From the NCBI GenBank assembly GCA_036250195.1, contig JAVHZZ010000003.1:52896521-52960520 (forward strand): 64,000 bases of DNA, read 5' to 3'. A program made the translations under genes and the position numbers. How positions within the stretch are numbered: position 1 is the stretch's first letter; each line of letters starts with the position of its first letter. A model generated the notes under the pieces. It ran no database searches and was not told the DNA's origin. It saw only the letters and a program-made list of their open reading frames with translations. The DNA comes from Mixophyes australis. Taxonomy: Eukaryota; Chordata; Amphibia; Anura; Limnodynastidae. Positions 11,582-23,212 of the stretch are shown piece by piece.

Positions 11582-12527
11582 CATAGTGAAATTGCTTTAC
11601 TTCTACTTTTTATATTTGTATTCACTTCCATTTTCCTAATGCTCAATTTACTTTAAGAATAGTAGTTAAAACTCCTTTCTTGAGATGAGTAGACAAACAA
11701 GTTAGTACCTCAAACTAGCGTGTAACTGTCGTCTTGAGCTAATAAAACATTACTGCATCAAGTTCCTGCTTTAACGCCTACTTACCTGCTGTTATTCCTG
11801 AGATCTACAGATTAAACCAATCGAATCCGTTATCTGGCTGTTCTGAGTTTGGGACCCAGCATCTAATACCAACGCTCTGTCTGCTACCCTGCAGCTCTGG
11901 CCAGTATGATAGGCCAGCGGGAACCATCCACAGCAATCCTGACCTGAAAGAAGAGGTATGGGGTTTAATGGAACTGGCCATTAAAAGAAAGTGGGTGGAG
12001 AAATGCGTCAGTGCTAACACACTGGATAGGAAGCAACAGCTTGTTTGTTTATTCTTATTGCGGCTAAAGATGGCGGTTTCAAGATACACTTGTATCTTGT
12101 ATTACCATTGCCAGATGTTTGGTTAGTGGAACAAGTCATTTTGCTTTCCGGAGGGACCTGTAATCCGTTCCAACATTGGATGGCTGCAGCTAAGGCTCAC
12201 TCCACATTAAAGCTGCAGCAAAGTACTCTATCACTGTCTGAGTACAACTTAATGTTGGAAAGCCTTGAGTTTTGTATTACATCAATACTACAGCAATCTG
12301 TTCCACATAACTGTTTATTCACCATTTTAAATTGAAGACATACAGTTATACAAGTACATCTGAGAAGGACCATATGGAATTACAAAGTGTATAACAGATA
12401 TTCCAGAAAGAATACCATTAGCTGCCTGAGAATACCATTTCATGCTTTGTGATGTATAATACATGTGATATCTACTAGAAGTAATTTGATATTTATTCAT
12501 ATTACAGGGGCATATAAAGAACTGTTA
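11582..12527. other. No gene recognised
   Basis: No repeat or coding signal that I recognise. Overlapping short frames occur on both strands around 11805-12335. Confidence 0.4.
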
Positions 12528-12750
12528 GGGGCATATTCAATTGTTGGGAAATCCCGCCGCGGAAAAACTAATACAGGTAATACGGTAAAATCTAGCTGGG
12601 TTTCATCTCGCGGCTCAGGGAGCGGCGAGCTGAAATCCAGCGAGTAAATTACCGTATTAACTGATTTTCCGCACACGATTACCGTAACAACGGTAATCGT
12701 GCGCGGACCGCGGGATTTTTGGCGATCCCACCGACAATTGAATATGCCTC
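12528..12750. mobile_element. PIF/Harbinger-like MITE (family 2)
   Basis: Inverted ends ggggcatattcaattg and caattgaatatgcctc, with TTA directly repeated on both sides (12525-12527 and 12751-12753). A 3-bp TTA TSD is the PIF/Harbinger signature. The interior carries several nested inverted repeats containing taccgta motifs. Related copies are at 28752, 44534, 47602 and 50023. Confidence 0.85.
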
Positions 12751-14094
12751 TTAGTGTTGATCAGTGTCACCAATCTGTATAATTGCTGACATTTATTTCT
12801 GGTGCACATAGGAGTAGGCCTGGGAGAGTAAGGAATAACCTTGGGCAAGACCACCAAATGAGGTAGAAGGTGCCAACCAGTTTCTCCAGCATTGGTTAGA
12901 GATGTCAGGTACCAAGTTCAAAGACATAAACGCCTTAAATCATGTCCCTGCCCATGTTTTGTGAATGTGGCGACCAGTACTCTACAGAAACCTCAGAGAG
13001 CGCTGTATTTGATGTAGTAAGCCATACACCTATGTGATTTGGTTGATTGTCCATAGCAGTATCTTATACTAAGGATTCAGAACATGAAATAGTATCTTTA
13101 TTACAGTATTTCACATAATGGTGTTCTACTGCAAACATAAAGGTTAATACTCGATACCACTTAAATGGTTATTGGCCATCCCTTAGTAAACGTCTTTATG
13201 GTCACAGCTAAACTAAGGGCTACTTTTTCCTGCCTGCCCACCTTCATCTCTCTATACCTGTCTACACCTTGCTGACTGACCTATTCTTATAAAGAAAATA
13301 AGTCCACCCCATCGTCTCCATGACCATATATGTACTCTTCTGCGAGTCTCTTGGTAATACTGTCCATGCCGACTGGGTCTGTCTAGAGGATTATCTTTGG
13401 ATTTACCAAATACATCCATCCTTGGATTGCTGCATTTCACTAGCAAATATCAATCCCCTTTATACTCTGCCATAAGTACAACATTTGCTTCTTAGCCATA
13501 GTTACCATCAAACATCACTCCCCTCTCAGATGCATCCAGATTTCTCCTGTCTTCATACACTAGTCTGGTTCACAGCGCTAAAAGATTATTGGTTCTTGAA
13601 TTCTTTTTTTATACTTTTCTATTCAGTTTTTAAACTTTTTACTGGGTGTCACTGAGGATCTGATAAACACGCCTTCACAATGCTCTACAAAATATATTAT
13701 TTTTTACAGGAAATTGATTTCTATTAAAGCCCCTCTTGCAGAAAAGACAATATACTGTTCTTTGAAGAACTCCCTCTAACAGTGTAGAACAGCCTTAGGC
13801 AGCCTCTGGCTCAACAGCTGTTGCAGAACTACAAGTCCCAGCATAATGGGACATGTTCCTCATCAGCTAGCGAGGTACTGGGAAAGCGTAATAATCAGAT
13901 GTTCTATAGATGCACTTCACAGCATCTGTTCCCTAACTCTGTTCTAATGTATAAGCAAGTGTTGATAACAGTTCCTCATCTGTGGTCTCGGTAGAATGTT
14001 AGAGTTCACGCATACAGTTATCCCACTAGTGTGATCACACTATTTTGAAAAGTAATGTCATTTTTGCACTAATAGAGAAAAAAGCAATGCAAGG
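12751..14094. other. No gene; one MITE half near 13800-13880
   Basis: Mostly unassigned. Near 13826-13855 the phrase aactacaagtcccagcata matches one arm of the palindromic MITE at 46358-46504, so this is probably a truncated copy. It also resembles the ZNF143 binding motif (ACTACAAnTCCCAGnATGC). Confidence 0.45.
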
Positions 14095-14329
14095 GGCTGC
14101 GATAATGACGTCCCCACCAGCTCCGTTTCGGCAGCGCTGTCCTATACAGCAGCCGCGGCGCTGTCAAAGAAGCGTCCGCGGCGGTGCTGTATACAATACA
14201 GCACCGCCGCAGACGCTTCTTTGACAGCGCCGCGGCTGCTGTATAGGACAGTGCCGCTATGGTGGGCACTAAGTTAGCGCAGGCGGGGGGTTTCTTGAGA
14301 CTCAGAAACCTCCACTGCTTCCGCCACTG
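14095..14329 (-). mobile_element. GC-rich long-hairpin MITE, copy 1
   Basis: Two arms of about 55 bp (from about 14130 and to about 14251) form an almost perfect GC-rich hairpin: gtcctatacagcagccgcgg and its complement bracket a centre at tgtatacaatac. In the minus orientation the outer end reads cagtggcgg, matching other copies at 18703 and 24940. The end style (CAGTGGCG/CAGGGGCG) resembles hAT MITEs, but I could not verify an 8-bp TSD. Confidence 0.75.
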
Positions 14330-14436
14330 CCCACAGCACTGTGTTTAGTAAATTATCATGTTTCTAGTTAATACAATTGTATTGTCTCAGGTCAAAGGGT
14401 GCGGTTTAGAGATACTTGTTGAAAATGTGTCACCTA

Positions 14437-14602
14437 AACAGGGGAGGACTGGCAAACTTTATCCCAGGAGGCATTGCAGGTAGCCCAGTGACCCAGCCCA
14501 AGGTAGCCCACTATGGGACCGGCCCCCCTGTCCCCCAACCCAGCCTGTCCCTGGTTGCTGCTCCTTCCTCCACCCTACACCCACCTGTTACATTTTGGTG
14601 AA
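14437..14602 (+). mobile_element. hAT-like left-end fragment (caggggaggactgg)
   Basis: Starts caggggaggactggcaa and contains gtagcccagtgacccagccc and gtagcccactatgggacc. The same blocks occur at 22264-22450 and 27429-27570. It runs directly into the 85-bp tandem array, which may be an expanded internal part of the same element. No right end found. Confidence 0.6.
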
Positions 14603-15297
14603 GATTACTGTGTAATCACTGCTAGTGCCTACGGTCTGAGAGCATGTAGAGAACTCCTAACACTGTAGGACCTCAGCTGGCCATGGGTATTACTGTGTAG
14701 TCACTGCCAGTGCCTACTGTCTGAGAGCATGTAGAGAGCTTCCAACACTGTAGGACCTCAGCTGGCCATGGGTATTACTGTGTAGTCACTGCCAGTGCCT
14801 ACTGTCTGAGAGCATGTAGAGAGCTTCCAACACTGTAGGACCTCAGCTGGCCATGGGTATTACTGTGTAGTCACTGCCAGTGCCTACTGTCTGAGAGCAT
14901 GTAGAGAGCTTCCAACACTGTAGGACCTCAGCTGGCCATGGGTATTACTGTGTAGTCACTGCTAGTGCCTACGGTCTGAGAGCTTGTAGAGAGCTTCCAA
15001 CACTGTAGGACCTCAGCTGACCATGGGTATTACTGTGTAGTCACTGCTAGTGCCTACGGTCTGAGAGCATGTAGAGAACTCCTAACACTGTAGGACCTCA
15101 GCTGGCCATGGGTATTACTGTGTAGTCACTGCTAGTGCCTACTGTCTGAGAGCATGTAGAGAGCTTCCAACACTGTAGGACCTCAGCTGGCCATGGATAT
15201 TACTGTGTAGTCACTGCTAGTGCCTACGGTCTGAGAGCTTGTAGAGAGCTTCCAACACTGTAGGACCTCAGCTGGCCATGGGTATTACTGTGCTGTA
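14603..15297. repeat. 85-bp tandem repeat, about 8.2 copies
   Basis: Consecutive units are offset by exactly 85 bp (for example tattactgtgtag at 14688 and 14773). Units differ by a few point changes such as cctactgtct/cctacggtct and gagcatg/gagcttg. The block lies next to a hAT-like end, and no coding function is suggested. Confidence 0.95.
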
Positions 15298-17176
15298 AAC
15301 GGGATGTGTGTGAGACATTCTGGAGCGAAGCCTGGTATGCACTAACACTGCAATGCAATATTATAACAGTCTGCCGTGTTCTCCTTCCGGAGGCATCACC
15401 ATAAGTGTAACGTAACCTGGACCTATATACATAATAACACTGCTCCATACTGTACTGTCTGACTTAATAAGGCAATACAAGGCCAATGTGCTGGAGCACT
15501 AAATGTAACTGCACCAAATTAAATATATATGGAACTGGACACACTGGCCATTGTCCAAATAGCTGCTTAAGATTCATTTTACAGTCATGGGAATATAGGA
15601 GCAGATGTAGAGTTGGCCGCAAGTGCTCCTCAAATTGCAGGTACAAATTGCGTCCACTATAAAAGCATGAAATGCCGGCATATGGGAAGCTGTAACTACT
15701 GCTAGATGCGTGCAGGTCTGTGCCAGTTTACACCAGGCGTACGCCACACATAACCGTGTTGCGCACATAATGTATGCATATGTAAGAGTGGAAGCACCTA
15801 TTGGTGTCAGCGGAGCATTCGCAAACAGCCAATCGCACAGGGTTCACTAATGCTGGCGACCACCATCATCAAAATCCGCTGTTTCACCACCCGCAAATAA
15901 TAAGGCTGGGAAAGGTGTATGTGTGTCAGTGTCCAGGTCTGAATCTGTTCGCAATTTGCCCTTATTGGTCTTTGTTAGAACGCCCATTCCCTCCCCCTGT
16001 CCCGCCCTTCCTGGTGCAAATGGGCATAAGTGCCAGAATCACGCAAATCTGCAAAGGCGCCTGCTTTCTGGTCATGTTCCACGCTATGCAAACTATCGTA
16101 GTACTCATTCTGCACCAGCCCCATAACCTTACAGACAAGGGGTTTGCCAAAAAAGTTAAATAAAAATCCCCTTGATGCCCAATCAGTGTATATGGCAGTG
16201 ACCTAAAACTAAGATCCAGGTGTAGCCAACAGAGTTTATTTTTGTAATTATTTTTTTTATAGTCACAAAATAAAGATTTATTGCAGAGCTCTCTGCACCT
16301 AATCGGTTAACTCCGTACATAAACTGAAGAAAACTATCCACAAGTAGATTTTTCAGGTTCATGAAAACTTTGCTGCCCCCTTTTCCCTGCACTGGTACAT
16401 TCCAGAGGGACACAAAGCGGGCGAGCGAAACAAGCAGACATAAAGAAGTACCATCTCCCACACAGCCTGCCAAAGTGTTTTTATGGCATTTTTCTCCATT
16501 GGTGATTGCTATAGAGATCTCGGCATTGCAAGTGGCAACACAATCTCAAGTACTGTGCTGTTTCAGGAGAGCAGATTTTCTTGATTAATAACAAAGGGTT
16601 TTGTTGGGATCGTAGCTGTTTCCCACCATCTCTATGCAGTCCCAGCAACACAAACTGTGTTCATTAGCATTTCAAGGGGCTTCATAATAGTGGTGCTAAG
16701 AAAGGCCACTCTCGATGGGTGAAATCCATTTTGTCCTCTCTGGTGACATCTGTTCTAACTTTTAAAGCCAGAAAGGAAGCCGGATAATGCCAGGGAGGCT
16801 TTTGATTTACTGTATTGGCACTAGTGAGGATTCTTGTGCGTCCTGCACATAAAGGAGTGTAACCTCAGTGTTTACACATGAATGTGTAAGTGTAAACATC
16901 CAGCCATTCCCACAATACGCCGAGTGCTGGAATCTTTACCCTTCCGCCGGGGAGTCCTGCTCATTCCGATGGACACCGTACCCGAAGGCATGACAATAGC
17001 TTTAGTAGGGAATGTATGTATGACGTGGGCCCTGCCGGAGAAAGCATGTGCTCACGGGGTCCCAGGGTACGGCTGCATGCTTATTGGCTCAGCCAGCAAA
17101 TAGATCCAGCATCTACTGAAGACTAAAGGAATGTATTGTTCAGGCACCTGTGCCAGACTGGTAAAGCTACACTGAT

Positions 17177-17178
<2 letters not shown>
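15298..17178. other. No gene recognised
   Basis: No repeat family identified. Overlapping short open frames at 15801-16163 and 16183-16473 occur on both strands without domains. A short inverted repeat (tgtttacac...gtgtaaaca) lies at about 16869-16898. Confidence 0.4.

Positions 17179-17222
<44 letters not shown>
17179..17222. repeat. (TA)n microsatellite
   Basis: About 44 bp of alternating TA. Confidence 0.95.
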
Positions 17223-17226
<4 letters not shown>

Positions 17227-17564
17227 CATACTATATATGTTTCAATTGCCAGCAAAGTTGCACAAGGACATCGCACTGCGCATATAGCCAGACATTACGC
17301 TAGGAATCATATATAGAATACAAATTCGCACTCTGGTGTTACTGTAGACATGTCTGCTGGGATGTTGCGTACTGAGGGAGCTGCTGACAATAATGTCCCA
17401 ACTCTAAAACCATCAATACAAGCCAACGTATATCAGCGCTACCCCTAAGATACGTCTTTATAATATACAAGGTTGTCTATGCAATAATACAACGTGAATG
17501 CAAAGTAAAAATGTAAAATTATGGTAGGAATATCTGCTCATTTTTCCTCCAGTCATAAAAGTCG

Positions 17565-17612
17565 CGCGACATTCCGGAAACAGTTTGAGCCTAATTGAAT
17601 TTCCCCCTAAGT
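17565..17612. mobile_element. Harbinger-like MITE right-end fragment
   Basis: The phrase gacattccggaaacagtttg followed by gaatttccccctaa resembles the right end of the MITE at 50023-50217 (acattccggagac... gaattccccctaa). Only this end is present. Confidence 0.5.
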
Positions 17613-17736
17613 GTCAATTTTGCCAGGTATAACTTTTATATTTAGTTTAGAAACCTACAGGTACGTTAATTAGCTTCTGATAAAATGGATCGTAGTCTGT
17701 GTTGGTGGTAGAGAATTTAAACTATAAGCTTGGCTC

Positions 17737-18205
17737 GGTGCCCCATGTTTCACGGCGGCATTGTCCCGGGGCCCCATGTTTCAGGGCGTCATTGTCCCAG
17801 GGCCCATGTGTCAGGGCGGCATTGGCCCGGGGCCTCATGTGTCAGGACGGCATTGGCCCGGGGCGTCATGTGTCAGGGCGTCATTGTCCCAGGGCCCATG
17901 TGTCAGGGCGGCATTGGCCCGGGGCCTCATGTGTCAGGATGGCATTGGCCCGGGGCGTCATGTGTCAGGGCGGCGTTAGCCCGGGGCACCATGTGTCGGG
18001 GCGGCGTTGGCCCAGGGCGCTATGTGTCAGGGCGGCGTTTGTCCGGGGCCCATGTGTCAGGGCGGTGTTGGCCCGGGGCCTCATGTGTAAGGACGGCATT
18101 GGCCCGGGGCCCCATATCTCAGAGCCACGTTGGCCCGGGCCCCATGTGTCAGGGCAGCATTGGCACGGGGCCTCATGTGTCAGGGCGTTGTTGGCCCTGT
18201 GTCTC
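17737..18205. repeat. GC-rich 31-bp minisatellite, about 15 copies
   Basis: The unit is built from ggcctcatgtgtcagggcgg plus cattggcccg, 31 bp, with some units one base shorter. Because 31 is not a multiple of three and the unit has no plus-strand stop, frames stay open (up to 202 codons). The protein-like translations are artefacts. Array units differ mainly at CpG positions. Confidence 0.93.
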
Positions 18206-18702
18206 AAAAATAAAAAAAAGTGTAATTCACAACAGAATATATTGCATATGACAATCAGTGTATTGTTATCCTACATTTTTTCCACAGGTTACAGATTTCT
18301 ACTGTAAACCGTGCATGTTGTAACAGTTGAAGAAACCATATACACAAGCTTGTGCTCAAATGTTCATGTTACCACAATTATTAAAGAGAAGCAGTATAGC
18401 CGCGCTGGAAGGCTGCAAGGACGCTACCACCGCACTCTGTTTTCTTCGGACACTCCTATCTGGTCAAAATAGACATCAATATGAGCAAATTAGATAAGTA
18501 AATGAGATTTGAAGCTGTCTGGTGCTGGTTCTCAGTGTCTGTTTTATGCTGGTGCTTAATTATGATGTCACAGCCCAGCGCCACACTCCCAATCTGAGGA
18601 TGCCACACCCTACTCCTGCCTGCTAAGGTAAGAAGCAGCAGGTGTCAGTGAACAACGCCCTAGAAGGGGTGTGTCACTTCTGATGGGAATGGTCACCACC
18701 CA
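18206..18702. other. No gene recognised
   Basis: No identifiable repeat or coding element. Confidence 0.4.
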
Positions 18703-18985
18703 TAGTGGCGCACGCAGGGGGGTTTCTGAGTCTCCAGAAACCCCCCCTGCGCTAACTCAGTGCCCACCATATCGGCACTGTCCTATACAGCAGCCGCGGC
18801 GCTGTCAAAGAAGCGTCCGCGGCGGTGCTGTATTGTATACAGCACTGCCACGGACACTTCTGTGGTAGCGCCGCGGCTGCTGTATAGGACAGCGCATGCA
18901 CAGCAGCTCTCTCTCGTGGTTTGTTTTTTTGGTCAGGGTTTCCCCCCCCCCCCCCCCCCCCCCTGACAATCCTGCGTGCGTCCCT
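18703..18985 (+). mobile_element. GC-rich long-hairpin MITE, copy 2
   Basis: The hairpin arms around 18779-18895 match copy 1 (tcctatacagcagccgcggc and its complement) but the second arm has several substitutions. The outer ends are agtggcgcacgcagg and cctgcgtgcgtccctg. A C-run of about 20 bp (near 18942-18963) lies near the right end. A nearby ggtttctgagtctccagaaacc hairpin is shared with the other copies. Confidence 0.75.
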
Positions 18986-21027
18986 GACCCAGGGCGCCTA
19001 CAGAGCTTGCACAGGTCCTGCACTTAGTAACTCAGAGTTATGCAGGACAGTTGGATCTATTCATCAATTTCTAAATAAGACGACAGAGGTTTAATTATCC
19101 TTTTAATGGTCTTTTTTTCTGTTCGTAAACCAGTGCTTTTATCAGCAATACATGCCCCCTCCATCTTCATCCAAAGATCATTAGCCAGATCACTAATAGG
19201 ATCCGTAAAACACTGTTTCTGTAGAAAATTCTATATAGATTGTGATCTCTTCACTTCAGGTGTTCAGAAAGAGTAGTTTGGTCTGACCTGCATATGTATC
19301 AATATATAGTCATGGGGCAGTTTAATAGTGCACTATATTGCAGTTCTCTGGAGATATTCCCTTTTCATCAGATCCCCTTATAACGCTCCCTCCTTATAAG
19401 ATGCCGTTTATAATGCCACCCTCACACTAAGTATATTCTAAGCACCACGGTATACATTCTGTTAAATGTCACCCTCTTTATAGCACCCTGTTGCCATTAA
19501 ACCAGGTGTTGCCTGGCGTCATAACACCATATTATGCTGTTTATAGTACCTACACCAGTTTTACATGTAATACCAACAAGAAAACAAAATATCCCTGGGA
19601 ACGGGCACTGGCTGATGTTCTTAATCACTAAGGTGGTTATAATTTAACAGATTGCGGGAGGAGGGGGGCACTTGCCCCCTACCATTACGACCAGCCCTCC
19701 CTTGCTGTAGAGCCCATAGCTTTATACACTTCCTTCTAAGTACTTTGATCAGTTGGTGCTCGTTGGTCCAAGCTGACTAACAAGCGCTTAGCCTCACTGT
19801 CAGAATGTAATGTTAATGATGTAAGTGTGTGGTCATAGCAACTCCAGAGTGGAAGAGTCTCCACATAATAGTTGGAAAGAAAAATAAGTTAAATTCACAC
19901 GGAACAAGCGCCAACTCAGGGGAAAGCTTCAGTGTTACCAACATTCCGCAGAGATTCTCTGTGTTCTACAGAAAAGTTACAGAGCCTGTATTCAGGCCAG
20001 CAACAAAAGTGGTCTGATACAAAAAAAAACATCCAGGGAAGATTAAAAGCAAACTAAATCCTGCCAGTGCTTACCTCTTCAGACCATCTGTGCAGTATCG
20101 TTCTAGGGTCTTTTACACCGGTCATCTGGGGAACAAAGTAGAAAGCAGATTCCAGCAGTTTTTTCAATTCACTATTCATTCAGGGTCTCATGGACTCCAT
20201 ATGGATCTAGCCAACTGCTGTGTTAAATCAGGACCCTTTCCCAGAATTGACATGGTAATGAAGTCATGGTATTGCTTGCAGAAAAGACCTCCGTAGGTAT
20301 TCCCTTTTCTAACAAATCCCAGCCTTTTCACCCCATTCACTCCTTAAAATTATCTCATATCATTACAACATCTGTGAGCGGTTTTGTTTTGTGTTTTGTT
20401 GCCTTTATGGTTTTTTTGGTGTCTGCTCTGCTTTATTGCTCTCTTATGCCTAACAAACTGGTTAACAGGGGGGGCAACACAGGACCCTGTCACAACGATT
20501 ATATATTTAAAGAGAGGGGGGGGGGGAATGATAAGTGCTCCGCTATCGGCCAGTAATCGCTCTCCGCTCTGCATTTACGTTTAATGTTCATTAAAAATTC
20601 TGCCCTTTGTTCATAATAGGCTTTTAAATGGTTACATTTTCCCCATCGCACCAGTTGTCTCCTCTGTTTCTAGCAGGAATAAAGGGATATTTTTATTTGT
20701 GTGGCACAATACAGTAGAAAGAAAATATTTTTATTTAACGCCATTTATCCTTGCAGAGAAAGTGTAGCGTAAAGTGGACTGAACTTGAAAAATATGTTGA
20801 TATGAGGTAGAGAAATGTGAACTGTAATTTTACCTTTTTATTTATATGTCAGAATTGTTTTCTTGGAAAATAAGAGTTGCTTACTGAACACTGCCATATT
20901 TGCGGAAAACCCTGACTTGAACCATTCAATAAAATTTGCAGTTAGCAACAATGTGTGATAAAGCATATCTTTTTTTTTTTTTATTAATTACCTGCCTTAT
21001 TTTATGTGACCCTTGCACTAACTTCAC
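18986..21027. other. No gene recognised
   Basis: Two kilobases without a repeat family or exon I can support. A G-run at 20516-20527 and small open frames on both strands are present. The phrase ggggggcacttgccccctacc near 19665 may be an old hAT fragment. Confidence 0.4.
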
Positions 21028-21112
21028 TAAAACATAATTGTCAACTCTCCCTGAATGTCAGGGAGACTCCCTGAAATAGGGGTGATCTCCCTCACTCCCT
21101 GAAGAGTCTGGC
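21028..21112. mobile_element. Fragment of multi-hairpin MITE
   Basis: tcaactctccctgaatgtcagggagactccctg echoes the end of the family seen complete at 58012-58325 (aactctcccggaatgtccgg on the opposite strand). Only the first hairpin region is present. Confidence 0.5.
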
Positions 21113-21335
21113 ATTCTCCCTGATGCTGAGCCAGTACTTCGCCATCTGTGGCATGATGACACAGTTCAGAAATTGTGTCCATGTATTGATGTCTATGGAG
21201 GTGGCCATTTTCATGGAGACCAAGATTTAATCAAAGACTGACAGGTAAGACAACATGACTTCAGTAATGGAGACAGAAATGTAAAGGACACATTAGTATC
21301 TAGAGATTCATTAGCTGCTTTTCTTTAACGCATAG

Positions 21336-21610
21336 CTGCCTACTCTCCCGAAATGTCCGGAAGACTCCCACATTCCAGGAGAGCAGGGCAACCTCCCGGT
21401 TCTCACCCCCGCAATAGATAAGTGGCGGGGGGCAGGGCTTAATGACACAAATATTGTGTCATCTTAAACCTGCTGTAATTGGCCAAAATTGTGACAATCG
21501 TTTAGGGGGTGGGGCCAAAATTATGTGATTCATCAAGCCCCGCCCTCGCACGCCCACCTCCCCCAGGATCTCCCTGTAGCCAACGAGGAAAAGTTGGCAA
21601 GTATGCAGTA
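21336..21610 (-). mobile_element. Multi-hairpin MITE, diverged copy
   Basis: Starts ctactctcccgaaatgtccg and ends gttggcaagtatg. It contains ggcggggggcagggctt and ggggtggggccaaaatt blocks and a paired gacacaaatattgtgtc hairpin. The layout matches 58012-58325 in the opposite orientation. Superfamily unassigned. Confidence 0.65.
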
Positions 21611-22263
21611 AAATGACATGAAATATAAGACGAATGCACCCGTGAAGCGTAGGTGTTAAGGAGAAAAATGAGAGATGAGTGTGGGACCACGAGGACACTC
21701 AGGGACCACCATGGAGTGAATGGAGAATGGAAGGCAGGTAAGGATTACGTTTTTATTTTATCCCAAGAAAATCCACCCACAACTACATTGTTTGTTTTGT
21801 TTGTGACTATCCTTTAAAAAAAGTATAAAATACACAATTATCACAAAACAATATTTCTAATGTCCTACCCATTTACAAGTTTTACCAACATTAAAAGTGT
21901 TAAACCCATAAGCCTGCTGCTTCTATTTATTGTAAAATAAATGGTGTCACTAAAGGTGTATTGCTCCTAGACAGCAACTTTTGCATGGCAGAAATAAAAC
22001 ATTAAATTTTTTGCATTCTCTATCAGCCATGATGCCATCTATGGCAACAATTCCCTAGTAGATATTATTGATACATAGAGAATAATTTACAAATTGCAGT
22101 CTCATTCCTGCTGGCTTCAGAAATTGCATCTTTTAACTGGTTCTATCTGTTCACTGTGAGCATCAACTTTGCCTGGAACTAAACAGCAGAGAGCATACAC
22201 TTTGTAGTGTATCTATGGGGAAGAACACACATTCTGATAATCAACAAAACAATGCAACGTAGA
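21611..22263. other. No gene recognised
   Basis: AT-rich sequence with no recognised repeat or exon. Confidence 0.4.
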
Positions 22264-22450
22264 TAGTCAGTTCTGGGGCTGCAAGGAGGGGAGGGCTGGT
22301 CAGCCCAGGAGGCAAGACTGGACTCAGCAGCCTAGTTTAAAGGAAAAAATTTAGGTGGCCCATTGACTCAGGCCAAGGTAGCCCATTATGGGACCAGCCA
22401 GGGGGGCAGATTCCCCCCCGGCTCCCCAGCCCAGCCAGCGCCTGCCTGCT
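22264..22450 (+). mobile_element. hAT-like fragment
   Basis: Contains ggagggctggtcagccca, ggcaagactggactcagcag and gtagcccattatgggacc, which are blocks shared with 14437-14602 and 27429-27570. Neither a second terminus nor a TSD is visible. Confidence 0.55.
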
Positions 22451-22686
22451 ATGCTAAGTGACCTCTTCATTTCATGAACATTCATAACTAGTTATGTTTT
22501 AAATCAAAGACAAAGTCAACTCAATTATAAAGTCAGAGAATTGTCACATGAAAAGTAAAATTATAACAATTTTATTCTAATGTTTCCATTTGAGAAACAA
22601 AGTTCTTGGTCTAAGGTTTTGTTGAGCTGTAGGAAAGTTGGCTACAGCATTTGATTGGTTTGCATGTCCTGTGATGTCACAGTAGC

Positions 22687-23010
22687 CAGGGCCCTCTTAA
22701 GAAGCTCTTGGGCCCCCGGGCACAGCAGTGCACCGGGGCCCCTATATATACAAAAAAATATATATATATTATTTATATGGGCCCTGCAGCCCAAGGGGGC
22801 CCTCCGGAGGCAGAAAAAAAAAAAAAACCTGCAAAAAAAGAAGAAAATACTTACCGTGCTGTCAGCTGGCGATCCGGCTCCCTCCCTGGTCTCCTCCTCC
22901 GTCGCGCTCCGCAATGGATGTCGGGTGGGCGTGATGACATCACGCCCGACATGCACTGCCAGCGCGACGGAGGAGGAGACATGGGAGGGAGCCGGGACAT
23001 GGGAGTTTCT
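22687..23010. mobile_element. hAT-like MITE with long GC-rich hairpin
   Basis: Starts cagggccctcttaag, close to the cagggccggattaa end at 30082. Arms ctcctcctccgtcgcgct (about 22895) and agcgcgacggaggaggag (about 22961) form a hairpin with a second perfect hairpin at its tip (gtcgggtgggcgtgatg/catcacgcccgac). A tatatata stretch and an A-run lie in the left part. The right terminus was not found. Frames of about 136 codons through it are artefacts of the fold-back. Confidence 0.6.
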
Positions 23011-23129
23011 GGGACATTCTAGATCACACCCCCCAGTGACATTGTCACTAGGCCCCATCCCCTAGGATTATCAGACCTCAAATTGACACAAGAGTTCTGG
23101 AAAGACATTAAGAGATTATGGGAAAGCTT

Positions 23130-23212
23130 CAATGGGGCAGAGACTGATGTGAATGAGTTCTCTGTACAGCAGAATTAGTGGCGCTATATAAAATAGCCAA
23201 AGATGATGATAT
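23130..23212 (+). mobile_element. V-SINE-like 3' tail fragment
   Basis: caatggggcagagactgatg, gagttctctgtacagc and gtggcgctatata match the SINE 3' region. The tRNA-like head and central block are missing (5' truncation). Confidence 0.75.

Noticed and set aside
14600..15300. CRISPR-like array
   Set aside because: Direct repeats of 85 bp without unique spacers in a vertebrate-type genome; a simple tandem repeat.
17699..18307. 202- and 173-codon frames with GP/RG-rich repeats, collagen-like at first sight
   Set aside because: GC-rich 31-bp array; frame-shifted copies of the same unit, no start or domain context.
22642..23065. Overlapping frames of 136-138 codons on both strands
   Set aside because: They lie across a fold-back MITE, where the two strands are similar by palindromy.
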